NCBI RefSeq assembly: GCF_026011715.1
Contig: NZ_BRVM01000008.1
Coordinates: 62,001 to 126,000 of the forward strand
DNA: 64,000 nt
Direction: 5' to 3'
Source of the DNA: Cytobacillus sp. NCCP-133
GTDB lineage: Bacteria > Bacillota > Bacilli > Bacillales > Cytobacillaceae
The translations under genes and the position numbers were made by a program. Shown piece by piece: positions 32,939-41,603 of this stretch. Position 1 is the first letter of the stretch; each line of letters starts with the position of its first letter. Under the pieces are notes generated by a model. It was not told the origin of the DNA. It searched no databases and saw only the letters and a program-made list of their open reading frames with translations.

Positions 32939-34034
32939 CAGAGCCGTTATTGTGAAAGCAAAGAGAACACCGATTGGAAAAGTGAACGGAATGCTAAAAA
33001 ACTATGGGCCACACGAGCTGGCTGCTCCTCTTATAAAAGATCTTGCTGAAGGTCAAGAAGAGAAAATCAATGATGTGATACTCGGAAATGCAGTCGGACC
33101 TGGAGGCAATATCGCAAGGCTTTCTGCACTGGAAGCCGGCCTGCCGCTTTCCGTGCCAGGTTTGACATTGGACCGGCAATGCAGCGCTGGACTGGAAGCC
33201 ATTAGAATGGCCAGCTATTTCATCCAGGGAGGCGCCGGGACATGCTACATCGCCGGTGGAACTGAGAGCGTAAGCACCTCCCCGTATCCATCAAGGGCTA
33301 GATTTTCTCCTGATAAAGTCGGTGACCCAGACATGGGGCTTGCTGCAGAATATGTAGCGGAAAAATATGCGATCTCCAAAGAATCGCAGGATGAATATGC
33401 CCGTTTGAGCTATGAGCGAAGCTGGACAGCACATCGGCAAGGGCTGCTTACGGATGAGATCATTCCCATGGGGGAATACCAAACAGATGAGGAGCTCTTT
33501 AAACAAAGAAAAATAGAAGCCTTGCTAAAACGGGCAAAGCCCATTTTTAAAAAAAGCGGTACTGTCACGGCTGCCAACAGCTGTGGAATTCATGATGGTG
33601 CATCGGCTGTCCTCATCATGGAGGAAGAAGCAGCCCGACGGCAAGGATTAACACCCGTCCTCCGATTTTTAGATAGCGAGGTTGCCGGCGTGCATCCATT
33701 CTATCCTGGATTTGCGCCAGTCCCGGCAATACAGACTATATTAGAAAGAAATTACTTGACTATTGAAGATATTGATTTGGCCGAAATCAACGAAGCATTT
33801 TCGTCCAAAATCGCGGCCTGTGCGAATGAGCTATCCATTCCATATGAAAAATTAAATGTAAATGGAGGGGCGCTAACAATCGGGCATCCCTACGGTGCAT
33901 CCGGAGCCATTATGGTCACAAAATTGTTTCACGAGGTCCAAAGAAGAAAGTCAGCTAAATATGCTCTTGCTGCAATCGGCAGCGGAGGCGGGATTGGGGT
34001 TGCCGTTCTGTTTGAGGTGGTTAGCCAGAAATGA
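32934..34034 (+). CDS. yhfS: Thiolase family acyltransferase, YhfS-like
   Basis: Thiolase fold enzyme with nucleophile Cys in LTLDRQCSAGLEAIRM, the NEAF motif (LAEINEAFSSK) and GGALTIGHPYGASGA. The usual second catalytic Cys (C-x-G-G-G) is missing: the C-terminal loop reads AIGSGGGIG, so activity may be altered. Starting at GTG 32952 would remove the conserved first strand (RAVIVKAKRTPIG). An in-frame ATT at 32934 overlaps the yhfT stop (ATTAA) and has AAGGTGAT 5-6 nt upstream. I place the start there, as a rare ATT start coupled to yhfT. Confidence 0.85.
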   Translation: MNRAVIVKAKRTPIGKVNGMLKNYGPHELAAPLIKDLAEGQEEKINDVILGNAVGPGGNIARLSALEAGLPLSVPGLTLDRQCSAGLEAIRMASYFIQGGAGTCYIAGGTESVSTSPYPSRARFSPDKVGDPDMGLAAEYVAEKYAISKESQDEYARLSYERSWTAHRQGLLTDEIIPMGEYQTDEELFKQRKIEALLKRAKPIFKKSGTVTAANSCGIHDGASAVLIMEEEAARRQGLTPVLRFLDSEVAGVHPFYPGFAPVPAIQTILERNYLTIEDIDLAEINEAFSSKIAACANELSIPYEKLNVNGGALTIGHPYGASGAIMVTKLFHEVQRRKSAKYALAAIGSGGGIGVAVLFEVVSQK

Positions 34035-34068
34035 GCGCCAGTTTTTTGGTTCTCACTTCTGGCTCTTT
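34033..34068 (+). terminator. Terminator of the bioY-yhfT-yhfS unit
   Basis: GAGCGCCAG / CTGGCTC stem around a T-rich loop, followed by TTTAA; it overlaps the yhfS stop codon. Confidence 0.65.
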
Positions 34069-34214
34069 AATGGCAAAAGCCGTGAATTATGACAAAATCA
34101 ACTTATATAGCACATGCTAGCACTTTGATATTCGACAGATATCTTTTACTATCAACAAGATATCAGAATATTATTTGTGATTCTCAAGCAGGAATCGCCT
34201 TAATATATCAGAAT

Positions 34215-34325
34215 TTATTTTTCAAATGATTTTTTCATCATATGCGGCAATATTCCGCTTAATTTTTCTACTAAAACCCCCTTTTGTTTAAAAGCCATCA
34301 TGGTGCCATCATCTCCCAGCTTCAT
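34215..34325 (-). CDS. Tiny coupled ORF (36 aa)
   Basis: MKLGDDGTMMAFKQKGVLVE and a basic helix ending KKSFEK. AAAGAGGTG lies at good distance before the ATG, which overlaps the stop of the preceding 51-aa ORF (TAATG). No family is recognised. It is the last of three overlapping genes. Confidence 0.45.
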   Translation of the reverse strand: MKLGDDGTMMAFKQKGVLVEKLSGILPHMMKKSFEK

Positions 34326-34480
34326 TAAATACACCTCTTTAGGCTTATATACTTGTAAGGGCTTCCGATTGATTCGATTACGATTATTGCGGATATAAAC
34401 GTGCCAATAACCAATAAATTGGCGCCAATCGATAGATAATCTTCTCCGCTGTAATGGATGTGGCTCTCCACTTTAACCAT
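34325..34480 (-). CDS. Small membrane protein ORF (51 aa) coupled to the DUF6944 gene
   Basis: The ATG overlaps the stop of the DUF6944-like gene (ATGGTTAA). The product has one hydrophobic segment (YLSIGANLLVIGTFISAIIV) between polar ends. The phrase SIGANLLVIG echoes the GNxLQxIG repeats of the preceding protein, so it may be an offshoot of it. No named family. Overlaps at both ends argue for translation. Confidence 0.45.
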   Translation of the reverse strand: MVKVESHIHYSGEDYLSIGANLLVIGTFISAIIVIESIGSPYKYISLKRCI

Positions 34481-35084
34481 TCTCATTATTTAGATCATTA
34501 GCAGCTGATGCTCTAACTTCCTGACCTTCCTCCTGAATTTGGCCAATAACAGATAAAACCGATCCCACTGCCTGAATCCAGCTTCCAATAAAGATCACTT
34601 GATCACCGCTTCCGTCTGAACCGGAAATTTTTTTCTCCCTCAGATTCTGCGTCCCTCCGATTGCTTGGAGTGAATTTCCGATTGCTTGAAGCAGATTTCC
34701 AGTTATATTAAAATTTTGCCCAGCTGCCGTTGGATCTTCAAACTCATCTCCAAGAGCAGTGGCACCGCCCAGTGCTTGAATCCAATTCCCTGTAATAACT
34801 AACTTTTCTTCGGTCACTTCTTTAACATCCAAAACTAATCCAGCAAGCACTGTACTATTCCCTGCAGCCTGGATTTCATTTCCTAGCCTTTCAAGAGACG
34901 GCCCGCTTTGACCGTTTGCCTCAAGTGCGTTACCTACACCTTGCAAGGTATTGCCGACGATATCAAGCCCCTTAAACAGGTCCACAATCCTTCCTGACTG
35001 TGCTGGAATGCTCGAGACAGCTGAAAGAATGGTGCCAATTGCAGCCAGGATGGATCCAAAGATCTCTTGCGCTTGATTATCCAT
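34473..35084 (-). CDS. DUF6944-type repetitive protein
   Basis: The 203-residue protein is built of about eleven degenerate repeats of the form (I/L)GN-x-LQAxGN: for example ILAAIGTILSAVSSIP, IVGNTLQGVGNALEANG, ITGNWIQALGGATALG, ITGNLLQAIGNSLQAIGG and FIGSWIQAVGSVLSVIG. There is no signal peptide. The pattern suggests a stacked helical-hairpin or amphipathic repeat structure. The family is common in Bacilli with unknown function. It starts at ATG 35084 behind AAGGAG and leads the three-gene unit. Confidence 0.8.
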   Translation of the reverse strand: MDNQAQEIFGSILAAIGTILSAVSSIPAQSGRIVDLFKGLDIVGNTLQGVGNALEANGQSGPSLERLGNEIQAAGNSTVLAGLVLDVKEVTEEKLVITGNWIQALGGATALGDEFEDPTAAGQNFNITGNLLQAIGNSLQAIGGTQNLREKKISGSDGSGDQVIFIGSWIQAVGSVLSVIGQIQEEGQEVRASAANDLNNENG

Positions 35085-35179
35085 AGCAATACTCCTTCGT
35101 TGATGTATGTTAAAGTATATTCAAAAACCCCCCTAGCCGATACGAAGCGAATTCGCAATGCCATCTAAAAAAACTTCAT

Positions 35180-35204
35180 AAAAAAAAGGCTGCCTATAGC
35201 AGCC
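35180..35204 (-). terminator. Terminator overlapping the GNAT remnant stop
   Basis: GGCTGC / GCAGCC stem with a CTATA loop that contains the stop codon, followed by T7-T8 on the minus strand. Confidence 0.85.
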
Positions 35205-35720
35205 CGCTCAATCTTCCCATAACAAGGGTATTATAATCATTGCCATCCGAAAGCTTCTTGTCGCTTTTTAAAATCCCTTCTATTTTAAAACCGTACTTTT
35301 GATAGAGCTGTATTGCCTTTTCATTTGTTTCCAGAACATGCAAAGTCATTTTATGAATTGCATGAGAATCCGCCCATTCAATCGACTCTTTTAAAAGATG
35401 CTTGCCGATCCCATATCCCCAGAACTCTTTTAGAACACAAACGCCAAAATCTATTTTGTGGCACTTCTTTTGAGAGTGCTTCCTTCGGACCTTGAAAACC
35501 CGGCAATTCTTCCATTTGCGACTGCAGCAAAAAAAAGATTGCGGCCACTCTCTGTATCTTCATCGATAATACGGTTGAACCCCGCTTCATCTATATACCC
35601 CTCGCCTGCTTCGCGGTCCTTATTTTCCGTTTCCCCATCGAATTCCCTTTCATGAAAATAAACAGGTCTATTTTTCAGCTCAACTCTATATTTTATAGGA
35701 AAGGCAGTTTTACCTGTAAC
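35194..35720 (-). pseudogene. GNAT acetyltransferase with a frameshift
   Basis: The C-terminal half reads HKIDFGVCVLKEFWGYGIG (acetyl-CoA loop), then ADSHAIHKMTLHVLETNEKA and IQLYQKYGFKIEG to the stop at 35194. The N-terminal half (FNRIIDEDTESGRNLFFAAV, ANGRIAGF) is in another frame and stops at TAG inside AAATAGATTTT near 35450. Together they form an otherwise normal GNAT protein, so a single-base indel near 35455-35475 has broken it. The 5' limit is unclear. A sequencing error cannot be excluded. Confidence 0.75.
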
Positions 35721-35749
35721 ACATTCTTTAAGAAATAGGAGAGAAGCGT

Positions 35750-35968
35750 ATGTATACTGTGTATTATCTTGAAGGCAGGAATATTTTATTAAATCAGCTT
35801 CGCAAAAATTTACCAAGCGAAGGCGATGATGTGAGAATTAAAGGCCGTAAAGGCAAAGTGACAAGCGTACAATCGCTCGAAAATAATAGAGTCCATGTGC
35901 AGGTCACTATAGAAGTGGTTAATAAAAATAAAGCAGTACTGGATATTTCAAAAAAGAAAAAGAGATAA
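35750..35968 (+). CDS. Small basic KOW/SH3-like protein (72 aa)
   Basis: The 72-residue protein has an N-terminal MYTVYYLEGRNILLNQLRK, then a strand-rich part EGDDVRIKGRKGKVTSVQSL resembling a KOW/SH3 beta-barrel turn, and ends in the basic KKKKR. AGGAGAG precedes the ATG. Similar uncharacterised proteins exist in Bacillus; nucleic-acid binding is possible but not shown. It overlaps the 5' side of the divergent GNAT remnant and ends in its own terminator. Confidence 0.7.
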   Translation: MYTVYYLEGRNILLNQLRKNLPSEGDDVRIKGRKGKVTSVQSLENNRVHVQVTIEVVNKNKAVLDISKKKKR

Positions 35969-35988
35969 CATTAAAAAGAAAGATTACT

Positions 35989-36014
35989 AAACCCGCTTAT
36001 ATGCGGGTTTTCTT
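35989..36014 (+). terminator. Terminator of the small basic protein gene
   Basis: AAACCCGC / GCGGGTTT stem with TTATAT loop, then TTCTTG. Confidence 0.75.
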
Positions 36015-36141
36015 GATTCTGCGAATCCCTATGAATCAAAACAAGGATTAGCCTCCTTTCTGAACGGGTATAGATGTATGTTTCGTTATAAAAAAGATAG
36101 GATATCCTATTAAAAGATCCGTAAAAGGTGTGGACTTAAAA

Positions 36142-36867
36142 ATGGAAAATACATATTACTCAGAATTGGCGGTGCCAATTGAACCTCCATATGGGTTTCA
36201 GCCAAAAGAAAATAAGGCAACCGACTTTACGTTCGACCGTGAAAACCGGTTTACAGATTATAAAATTGAATATAAGGATAAATTCTATGAAGTCAGTCTC
36301 GATGATCAGGGACATTGGTATTTTTTCACATCTATTGTTTGCGATTCGTTAGATGAGCTGAAGCTTTCAAGACAAATCTTCAGGCCTCCTTATTTAAAAG
36401 GCGAGAAGCTACAGCTTGTGGGTGTAATGGAAGAATTGAGAATTATTCCGCTATTTGAAGGCCATGACAAAGCATATGGTCATGTTCTGTCCCTTGTCAA
36501 AGACCTGGATTCCATTCCTGTATACCGGCAGGCCAGGCTTGCTAATTATGATGGAACGGACGATCCGACGATAATAAAAAAGATTCATTATATTCAAAAC
36601 GAGTTCAAGGGAGAAAGCACCCGGTTTATTTCCGGCTTTGAAACACGGTCATTCGCAACCATAACTGAAAATAAATTATACGCAAAAGAAATCCATCTTC
36701 CAGCAAATGCACGGAATTATCTTAAGCTATTTGTCTATTTTTCACGGTACAGCACCCTTCCTTCCCAGCAGATGATGCCGAGATTTCTGGCCAACCTTTG
36801 GGCTTCAACGCAGAGTTTGAACACCAGTGCGAACCCTTCCCTATACCATGAAGAGCTGATTGAATAA
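36142..36867 (+). CDS. Hypothetical protein (241 aa)
   Basis: No family recognised. The protein is hydrophilic, rich in aromatic and charged residues, and has no signal peptide or TM segment. Blocks include EYKDKFYEVSLDDQGHWYFF, DELKLSRQIFRPPYLKGEKL and a C-terminal helical part with LKLFVYFSRYST. ATG 36142 is chosen: AAAGGTG lies 11 nt upstream, whereas the GTG at 36130 overlaps that site. It is monocistronic with a terminator behind it. Confidence 0.65.
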   Translation: MENTYYSELAVPIEPPYGFQPKENKATDFTFDRENRFTDYKIEYKDKFYEVSLDDQGHWYFFTSIVCDSLDELKLSRQIFRPPYLKGEKLQLVGVMEELRIIPLFEGHDKAYGHVLSLVKDLDSIPVYRQARLANYDGTDDPTIIKKIHYIQNEFKGESTRFISGFETRSFATITENKLYAKEIHLPANARNYLKLFVYFSRYSTLPSQQMMPRFLANLWASTQSLNTSANPSLYHEELIE

Positions 36868-36901
36868 ATAGTCATTTGCAAAAGGGATATACGAGCACAA
36901 C

Positions 36902-36931
36902 AAAAGGCATGGATGGTTTCTAAGCCTTTTT
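36902..36931 (+). terminator. Terminator of the 241-aa hypothetical gene
   Basis: AAAAGGC / GCCTTTTT stem with a 15-nt loop. Confidence 0.65.
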
Positions 36932-36984
36932 GAGTGCGTTCGCCAAAAAAAGCCAACATCCGACCTGCAGATGCAATAAAAGTC

Positions 36985-37256
36985 TAATCCTGCGCTTTCC
37001 CAAGAAATAAGAAATGCGTAAGCGCCTTGCCCATGAAGGAACGCAGACTAAAAGCGCCACGCTCTGTGGCAGCGTCTGCATGACCCGCATCCTCCCAAAA
37101 GATGCCGCTTTCGGTCGTGCGATGTTTATCCTCAAAAAAAGCTACTGCTTTTTTCTTCGTGCCAAAAGATTTGCTGACGAAGCCTTCCTTATCCTGTGGA
37201 CATCAGGCATAAGACAAGCCCTGTAAGAAGGTGTTCTTTCCTACTGTAAGGGCTTG
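36985..37256. repeat. Palindrome-rich intergenic element
   Basis: GC-rich stretch containing CTGCGCTTTCCCAAGAAATA, AAATGCGTAAGCGCCTTGCCC, AGCGCCACGCTCTGTGGCAGCG, and a closing stem CAAGCCCT / AGGGCTTG (37214-37256) around GAAGGTGTTCTTTCC. The GCGTAAGCGCCTTGCCC phrase is one I know from other Bacillus intergenic regions. I see no coding sequence with a start signal, so this is probably a dispersed non-coding element. Confidence 0.5.
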
Positions 37257-37368
37257 GCATATGACCTCGAGGGGGTAGGCTGCTTGCGCTAGACAGTTAT
37301 CGACATTTAAAATGTATACTTCCTTATTTCATGAAAGAAGAGTAGCGATATTTCCCCACTCTCGGTCA

Positions 37369-38370
37369 TCATTTTCCATCAACGATCTCTTTAAAGATTT
37401 CATATGAGCGTTTTTGCTTTTCTTCATCATAAATATATGATACTGCCATGATTTCATCTACCTGATACATGTCCTGGAACTGAGTCAATTGCCCTTTGAC
37501 AGTTTCCTTGCTGCCCAATAAGGTTACGCTTGACATCCCTTCTGCCGCTTCCTTTTCCATCGGATTCCAAATGGAATCAAGGTCTTCGATTGGAGGGCTA
37601 AGCTTCATGGATGTTCCTCTGACCACGTTCAAGAAGAATTGCTTCATGGTAGTTGATAAAAACTCTGCTTCCTCGTCTGTTTCTGCTGCAATTACATTCA
37701 AGCATACCATCATATAGGGCTTATCCAAATACTTGGACGGCTTGAAGCGTGCCCGGTAAATGCGGATGGCATCCTCCATCCATCTTGGTGCAAAATGCGA
37801 GGCAAAAACATATGGAAGTCCCAGTTCTGCAGCCAGGTAAGCTGAATCTGTCGAAGAACCGAGAATATAAATCGGTATATTTGTTTCCACTCCTGGATGT
37901 GCTTTTACATAACTTTGCTCCTCTAATGGACCAAAGTATGCAAGCAATTGCTGAACATCCTCCGGAAATGTGTAAACTGAATCATTTTTCGAGCGGCGAA
38001 GCGCATTAGCCGTCATCATATCAGTTCCTGGTGCCCTTCCAAGGCCAAGGTCTACCCGATCCGGATAAATGGTCGCCATGGTGCCGAATTGCTCAGCCAC
38101 AACAAGCGGCGCATGGTTCGGCAGCATAATCCCGCCAGACCCGACTTTGATTGTATTGGTATGTTCCAAAGTATGTTTAATTAGAATCGCTGTGGCAGAA
38201 CTGACAAGTGTCGGTGTATTATGATGCTCCGCAATCCAATAGCGCTTATAGCCCATTTCCTCCGTTGCCTGTGCAAGATCCACAAGATCTTCGATTGCCT
38301 GCTTGCTATCTTTCCCCTCTCGAATCGGGGCAAGGTTTAAAACCGAAACAGGAATTTGTATAGTAGTCAT
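37369..38370 (-). CDS. LLM-class flavin-dependent oxidoreductase (luciferase-like)
   Basis: The 333-residue TIM-barrel protein of the bacterial luciferase superfamily carries [54 protein letters not shown] and [27 protein letters not shown]. These are hallmarks of the MsnO8/YceB-YtmO-type subgroup that uses FMN or F420-like cofactor loops. The substrate is unknown. ATG 38370 is preceded by AAGGGGA. It is transcribed alone; the next upstream gene on the strand has its own terminator. Confidence 0.9.
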   Translation of the reverse strand: MTTIQIPVSVLNLAPIREGKDSKQAIEDLVDLAQATEEMGYKRYWIAEHHNTPTLVSSATAILIKHTLEHTNTIKVGSGGIMLPNHAPLVVAEQFGTMATIYPDRVDLGLGRAPGTDMMTANALRRSKNDSVYTFPEDVQQLLAYFGPLEEQSYVKAHPGVETNIPIYILGSSTDSAYLAAELGLPYVFASHFAPRWMEDAIRIYRARFKPSKYLDKPYMMVCLNVIAAETDEEAEFLSTTMKQFFLNVVRGTSMKLSPPIEDLDSIWNPMEKEAAEGMSSVTLLGSKETVKGQLTQFQDMYQVDEIMAVSYIYDEEKQKRSYEIFKEIVDGK

Positions 38371-38480
38371 TTCATTATCCCCTTCGTAAAGAATTGCTTT
38401 TATTTTAACAACCGGAATAAATAAAACAAAATATAATGCTTAGTATGCACGAACATCGTGAATGGATTTCCCAGAGAGTG

Positions 38481-38517
38481 AAAAAGAAAAACCAGCCCCC
38501 ATCAGATGGAGGCCGGC
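38481..38517 (-). terminator. EamA gene terminator
   Basis: GCCGGCCTCCATC / GATGGGGGCTGG stem, then TTTTTCTTTTTC on the minus strand. Confidence 0.85.
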
Positions 38518-38520
38518 TCT

Positions 38521-39471
38521 CTAACTAACCCGCAAAGGTTCTTCCTTTTTAATCAATTCTGCGGTCTTTGCAGGCTTCTTCTTATTCAATGCCAATAATA
38601 AAATCATACCAAAAATACAGGCTGTCCCCATCCATTGGAAACTGCCAAACGGTTCTTTAAGCCAGATGACCGTAGTAAACACAGCTGCCAGTGGCTCAAG
38701 ACTGCTTAATAGACTGGTTTCAGTTGGTGATAGGCTTTGCAAGCTTTCGATGTAGAACCAGAAAGCCAGCATCGTCCCAAACACGATCACAAACACTAAA
38801 TAAAGGTAAGCTTCGAACGTTAAACTGCTGAACGCGATCTTCCATGGCGGATGGATCAAGCTTAAGAAAAATCCGCCAATCACCATTGCCCAGCCGACAA
38901 CCACCAGCGAATCGTATTGTTTTAAAAGCGGTACAGCATATAGCGTATAGAAGGCTAACGCTGCCCCTGATAAAATCCCCCACATAATGGCCGGAAACGG
39001 TACCGAAAGCTGTGAGACCGAACCATTTGTAAGCAGAAAAAAGGAACCCGCAAGCGCAAGTACAACGATCACAAAGTCGTGCCGTGTGAATACCGATTCC
39101 TTTCGCAAAACCAGGTAAATGATAATCATCGCAGGCGCCAAATATTGCAGCAAAGTAGCTACGGCCGCATTTCCATGGTGAATGGATGCCATATATGTGT
39201 ATTGAACGGCCAGCATGCCAAGGAGACCAAAGATTACAAGGCGCACTGCCGTTTTCTTATTTTTCCAAACTCCAAATACTTGCTTTCGTTCCTTAAGTAA
39301 AAATTGCAGAGCTAAAAGCAGAACACCTGCAAGAAGAAGGCGTATTGTTACAAGCCAATCAACATCGATTCCAAATTGCTGAAAAAGCTTTTGGGCCACA
39401 GTCCCGCCAACACCCCAAAAAGCAGCCCCCGCAATGACCAGCAATAACCCTGTTTTTCGAGAAGGTCCCAT
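38521..39471 (-). CDS. DMT-superfamily (EamA) transporter
   Basis: Ten TM segments are arranged as two EamA repeats. The first repeat starts [19 protein letters not shown]; in the second, [32 protein letters not shown] is the diagnostic glutamate-proline block. It exports or imports an unknown small metabolite. Of three in-frame ATGs, 39471 has GGAGG at 10 nt; 39477 is only 4 nt away and 39498 has none. The protein is then 316 residues. It is monocistronic. Confidence 0.85.
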   Translation of the reverse strand: MGPSRKTGLLLVIAGAAFWGVGGTVAQKLFQQFGIDVDWLVTIRLLLAGVLLLALQFLLKERKQVFGVWKNKKTAVRLVIFGLLGMLAVQYTYMASIHHGNAAVATLLQYLAPAMIIIYLVLRKESVFTRHDFVIVVLALAGSFFLLTNGSVSQLSVPFPAIMWGILSGAALAFYTLYAVPLLKQYDSLVVVGWAMVIGGFFLSLIHPPWKIAFSSLTFEAYLYLVFVIVFGTMLAFWFYIESLQSLSPTETSLLSSLEPLAAVFTTVIWLKEPFGSFQWMGTACIFGMILLLALNKKKPAKTAELIKKEEPLRVS

Positions 39472-39498
39472 ACCCATCGATCCTCCGTAAATGTTCAT

Positions 39499-39767
39499 AA
39501 TATGGTTATCATAAAGGAAAATTCAGTAAAATCATAGTCTGAATTTCTAGGGAGGATCTTGAAATGGATGCGTTACTAGATCTAATGCCTAATTTAGACC
39601 TATTCTACTTTTGAGGTTTTTTGGATTGGATATTTTGGGCACTTTGTTCCTCGGCCAACTTACTTCTCCAGCTTCATAAACAACCGTTCATGATAACTTT
39701 TCATCCTTTAACCCAGCAATTACGGCTTCATGAACCTTCCAAGAATAGCGACCTTTTTCAGTTTTAT
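39499..39767. other. Intergenic stretch between divergent-looking EamA gene and ltaS-like 3' end
   Basis: A plus-strand mini-ORF at 39564-39614 behind GGGAGG would give MDALLDLMPNLDLFYF. Nothing follows it and its reality is doubtful. No terminator for the ltaS-like operon is obvious. Confidence 0.3.
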
Positions 39768-41603
39768 TCACTCCAAAAACCGCAGCAAATCCCCATTCAC
39801 AATATCATCAGACAACCCCAGCTCTTTCCTGGCAATTTTTATGGAAGGTTCGCACTTACTTATGTCTACTTCTTCTTCAGTATCATTTCTAAAACATCTT
39901 CCTGCACTATAAAGATAGTCGTTCGCAATAAAGCTTCCATCCCTGAATACTACTGGATGATGAGGGTCGCGTGTGAACAGGTTTTGGGCAAAGCTGAAGT
40001 TTTCCTCTGGGTCAATTCCAAGCAGATGGAGAACTGTTGCTCTTATATCCACTTCTCCTCCAATATTGGAAAAAGTTTTGCCTTCCACACCTGGCACATG
40101 GATGATGACTGGCACACTTTGAAGCTTCATCCGATTAACCAGCTTATCTTCCTGATTCAGGAGTTCCAGCACGCCATGTTCATATTTATCTGAAATCCCG
40201 TAATGGTCTCCGTATAAAACAAACATTGTATTTTCATAGAGGCCTTTTTCTTTTAATTCCTGAAAAAATTTCTTAATGGCTTCATCCTGATATCTTACGG
40301 TTGTCACATAGCGATTGACCACCATTTCACTTGTGTCCGCTTCTGAGATGAATTGATCTTTTTCCTCCAGCAAAAATGGGAAGTGGTTGGTCAATGTGAT
40401 AAATCTTGCATAAAAAGGCTGCTGTATTTTCTCCAAAAACGGAATGGACTGCTGGAAAAATGGGATATCCTTGATTCCATAGTTCACAGAGTTGTCATCG
40501 GTGACCGAATAATCAGCTTTTGAAAAATAACGATCATAGCCAAAAGATTTGTACATTGCATCCCGATTCCAGAAAGATGCGTCATTGCCATGGAAAACGG
40601 CTGCGTAATAATGACCCTTCGCCGACAAAATGTCCGGCAAACTTTTATAGGTATTATCTGTTTTCCTGACAAACGCTGATCCGCTCGATAATGGATAAAG
40701 TCCTGTATCCACCATGAATTCCGAATCGGAAGTTTTGCCCTGGGCAGTCTGGTCATATACATGGCTGAAATAGAAGCTGTCTTTAATCAGCGAATTTAGG
40801 AATGGGGTAATCTCATTCCCATTTACTTTCTGGTTAATAACAAAGTTCTGCGTTGATTCCATACTTATAAGGACGACATTCATACCATTCGCGGCGCCAA
40901 AGTAGTCAGAGGGCTTTTTCTCTATAGCCCCAACGTATTCTGCAGAAGCTTCAGCATCCGAAGCAGTTGCAAAAGCACGATTTAATGGCTGGAAAGCGGC
41001 AACCCCTATATCGAAGAGATGGTATTGATATAATCCGATATTTTTAACCAGCTGCAAGCGGTTATAAGACTCGGCAAAAAGATGAGGAACCTTCATCATT
41101 CCTAATCCAATTGTTCCAGCGACTAGAATAGCAGCGACCCCTCCATACACCTTTTTCACTCTGCTTGTAACAGCAAAAGCCGTTTTTACATTCTTCTTCA
41201 TATAAATCAGCAAGAATAAAATAAGGTCGGCAAATAGCAGAAGATCCCACGGGCTAATGAGCTCAATTGTACTTGGCCCGATCCCGCCCACATTTTTAAA
41301 TTGAAATAGGATTGGAACCGTTACAAAATCAGTATAAAACCGGTAGTAAAGCAAGTCTGCATATAGAACGCTGGTCAGAATCACCATCGTAAAAAAAATT
41401 GCACCAGGCTTCACCTTTTTCTTGAAATAGAAACTAATGCCAAGAATAATCATGATGGTACCGACGGGACTAAAAATCATAAATAAAACATCAAGCCAAT
41501 TTTCAGCTGGTAAATTAAAGCCGATAAAAGACACGAGTACTGTTTTGGCCCAAATGAAAACGACTGCAAACCAGATTGGTGAAAACTTTTTAAACATATT
41601 CAT
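39768..41603 (-). CDS. LTA synthase family protein (LtaS paralogue)
   Basis: The 611-residue membrane enzyme has five TM segments in residues 8-165, then an extracellular sulfatase-type domain. Metal and catalytic residues are visible: Glu249 in ISMESTQNFV, nucleophile Thr291 in QGKTSDSEF, and FHGNDASFWNRD, YGDHYGISDKY. It should transfer sn-glycerol-1-phosphate from phosphatidylglycerol to a lipid or glycan acceptor. Its ATG overlaps the preceding gene by 14 bp, so it is translationally coupled to the GNAT/aminotransferase fusion. This coupling points to a specialised lipid or LTA variant rather than the housekeeping LtaS. Confidence 0.92.
   Translation of the reverse strand: MNMFKKFSPIWFAVVFIWAKTVLVSFIGFNLPAENWLDVLFMIFSPVGTIMIILGISFYFKKKVKPGAIFFTMVILTSVLYADLLYYRFYTDFVTVPILFQFKNVGGIGPSTIELISPWDLLLFADLILFLLIYMKKNVKTAFAVTSRVKKVYGGVAAILVAGTIGLGMMKVPHLFAESYNRLQLVKNIGLYQYHLFDIGVAAFQPLNRAFATASDAEASAEYVGAIEKKPSDYFGAANGMNVVLISMESTQNFVINQKVNGNEITPFLNSLIKDSFYFSHVYDQTAQGKTSDSEFMVDTGLYPLSSGSAFVRKTDNTYKSLPDILSAKGHYYAAVFHGNDASFWNRDAMYKSFGYDRYFSKADYSVTDDNSVNYGIKDIPFFQQSIPFLEKIQQPFYARFITLTNHFPFLLEEKDQFISEADTSEMVVNRYVTTVRYQDEAIKKFFQELKEKGLYENTMFVLYGDHYGISDKYEHGVLELLNQEDKLVNRMKLQSVPVIIHVPGVEGKTFSNIGGEVDIRATVLHLLGIDPEENFSFAQNLFTRDPHHPVVFRDGSFIANDYLYSAGRCFRNDTEEEVDISKCEPSIKIARKELGLSDDIVNGDLLRFLE

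Noticed and set aside
36985-37256. Minus- and plus-strand ORFs of about 70 codons
   Set aside because: They are open because of the GC-rich palindromic element; there are no start signals and no family match.
39564-39614. 16-residue leader peptide
   Set aside because: It has a fair SD, but no attenuator and no gene follows on that strand.
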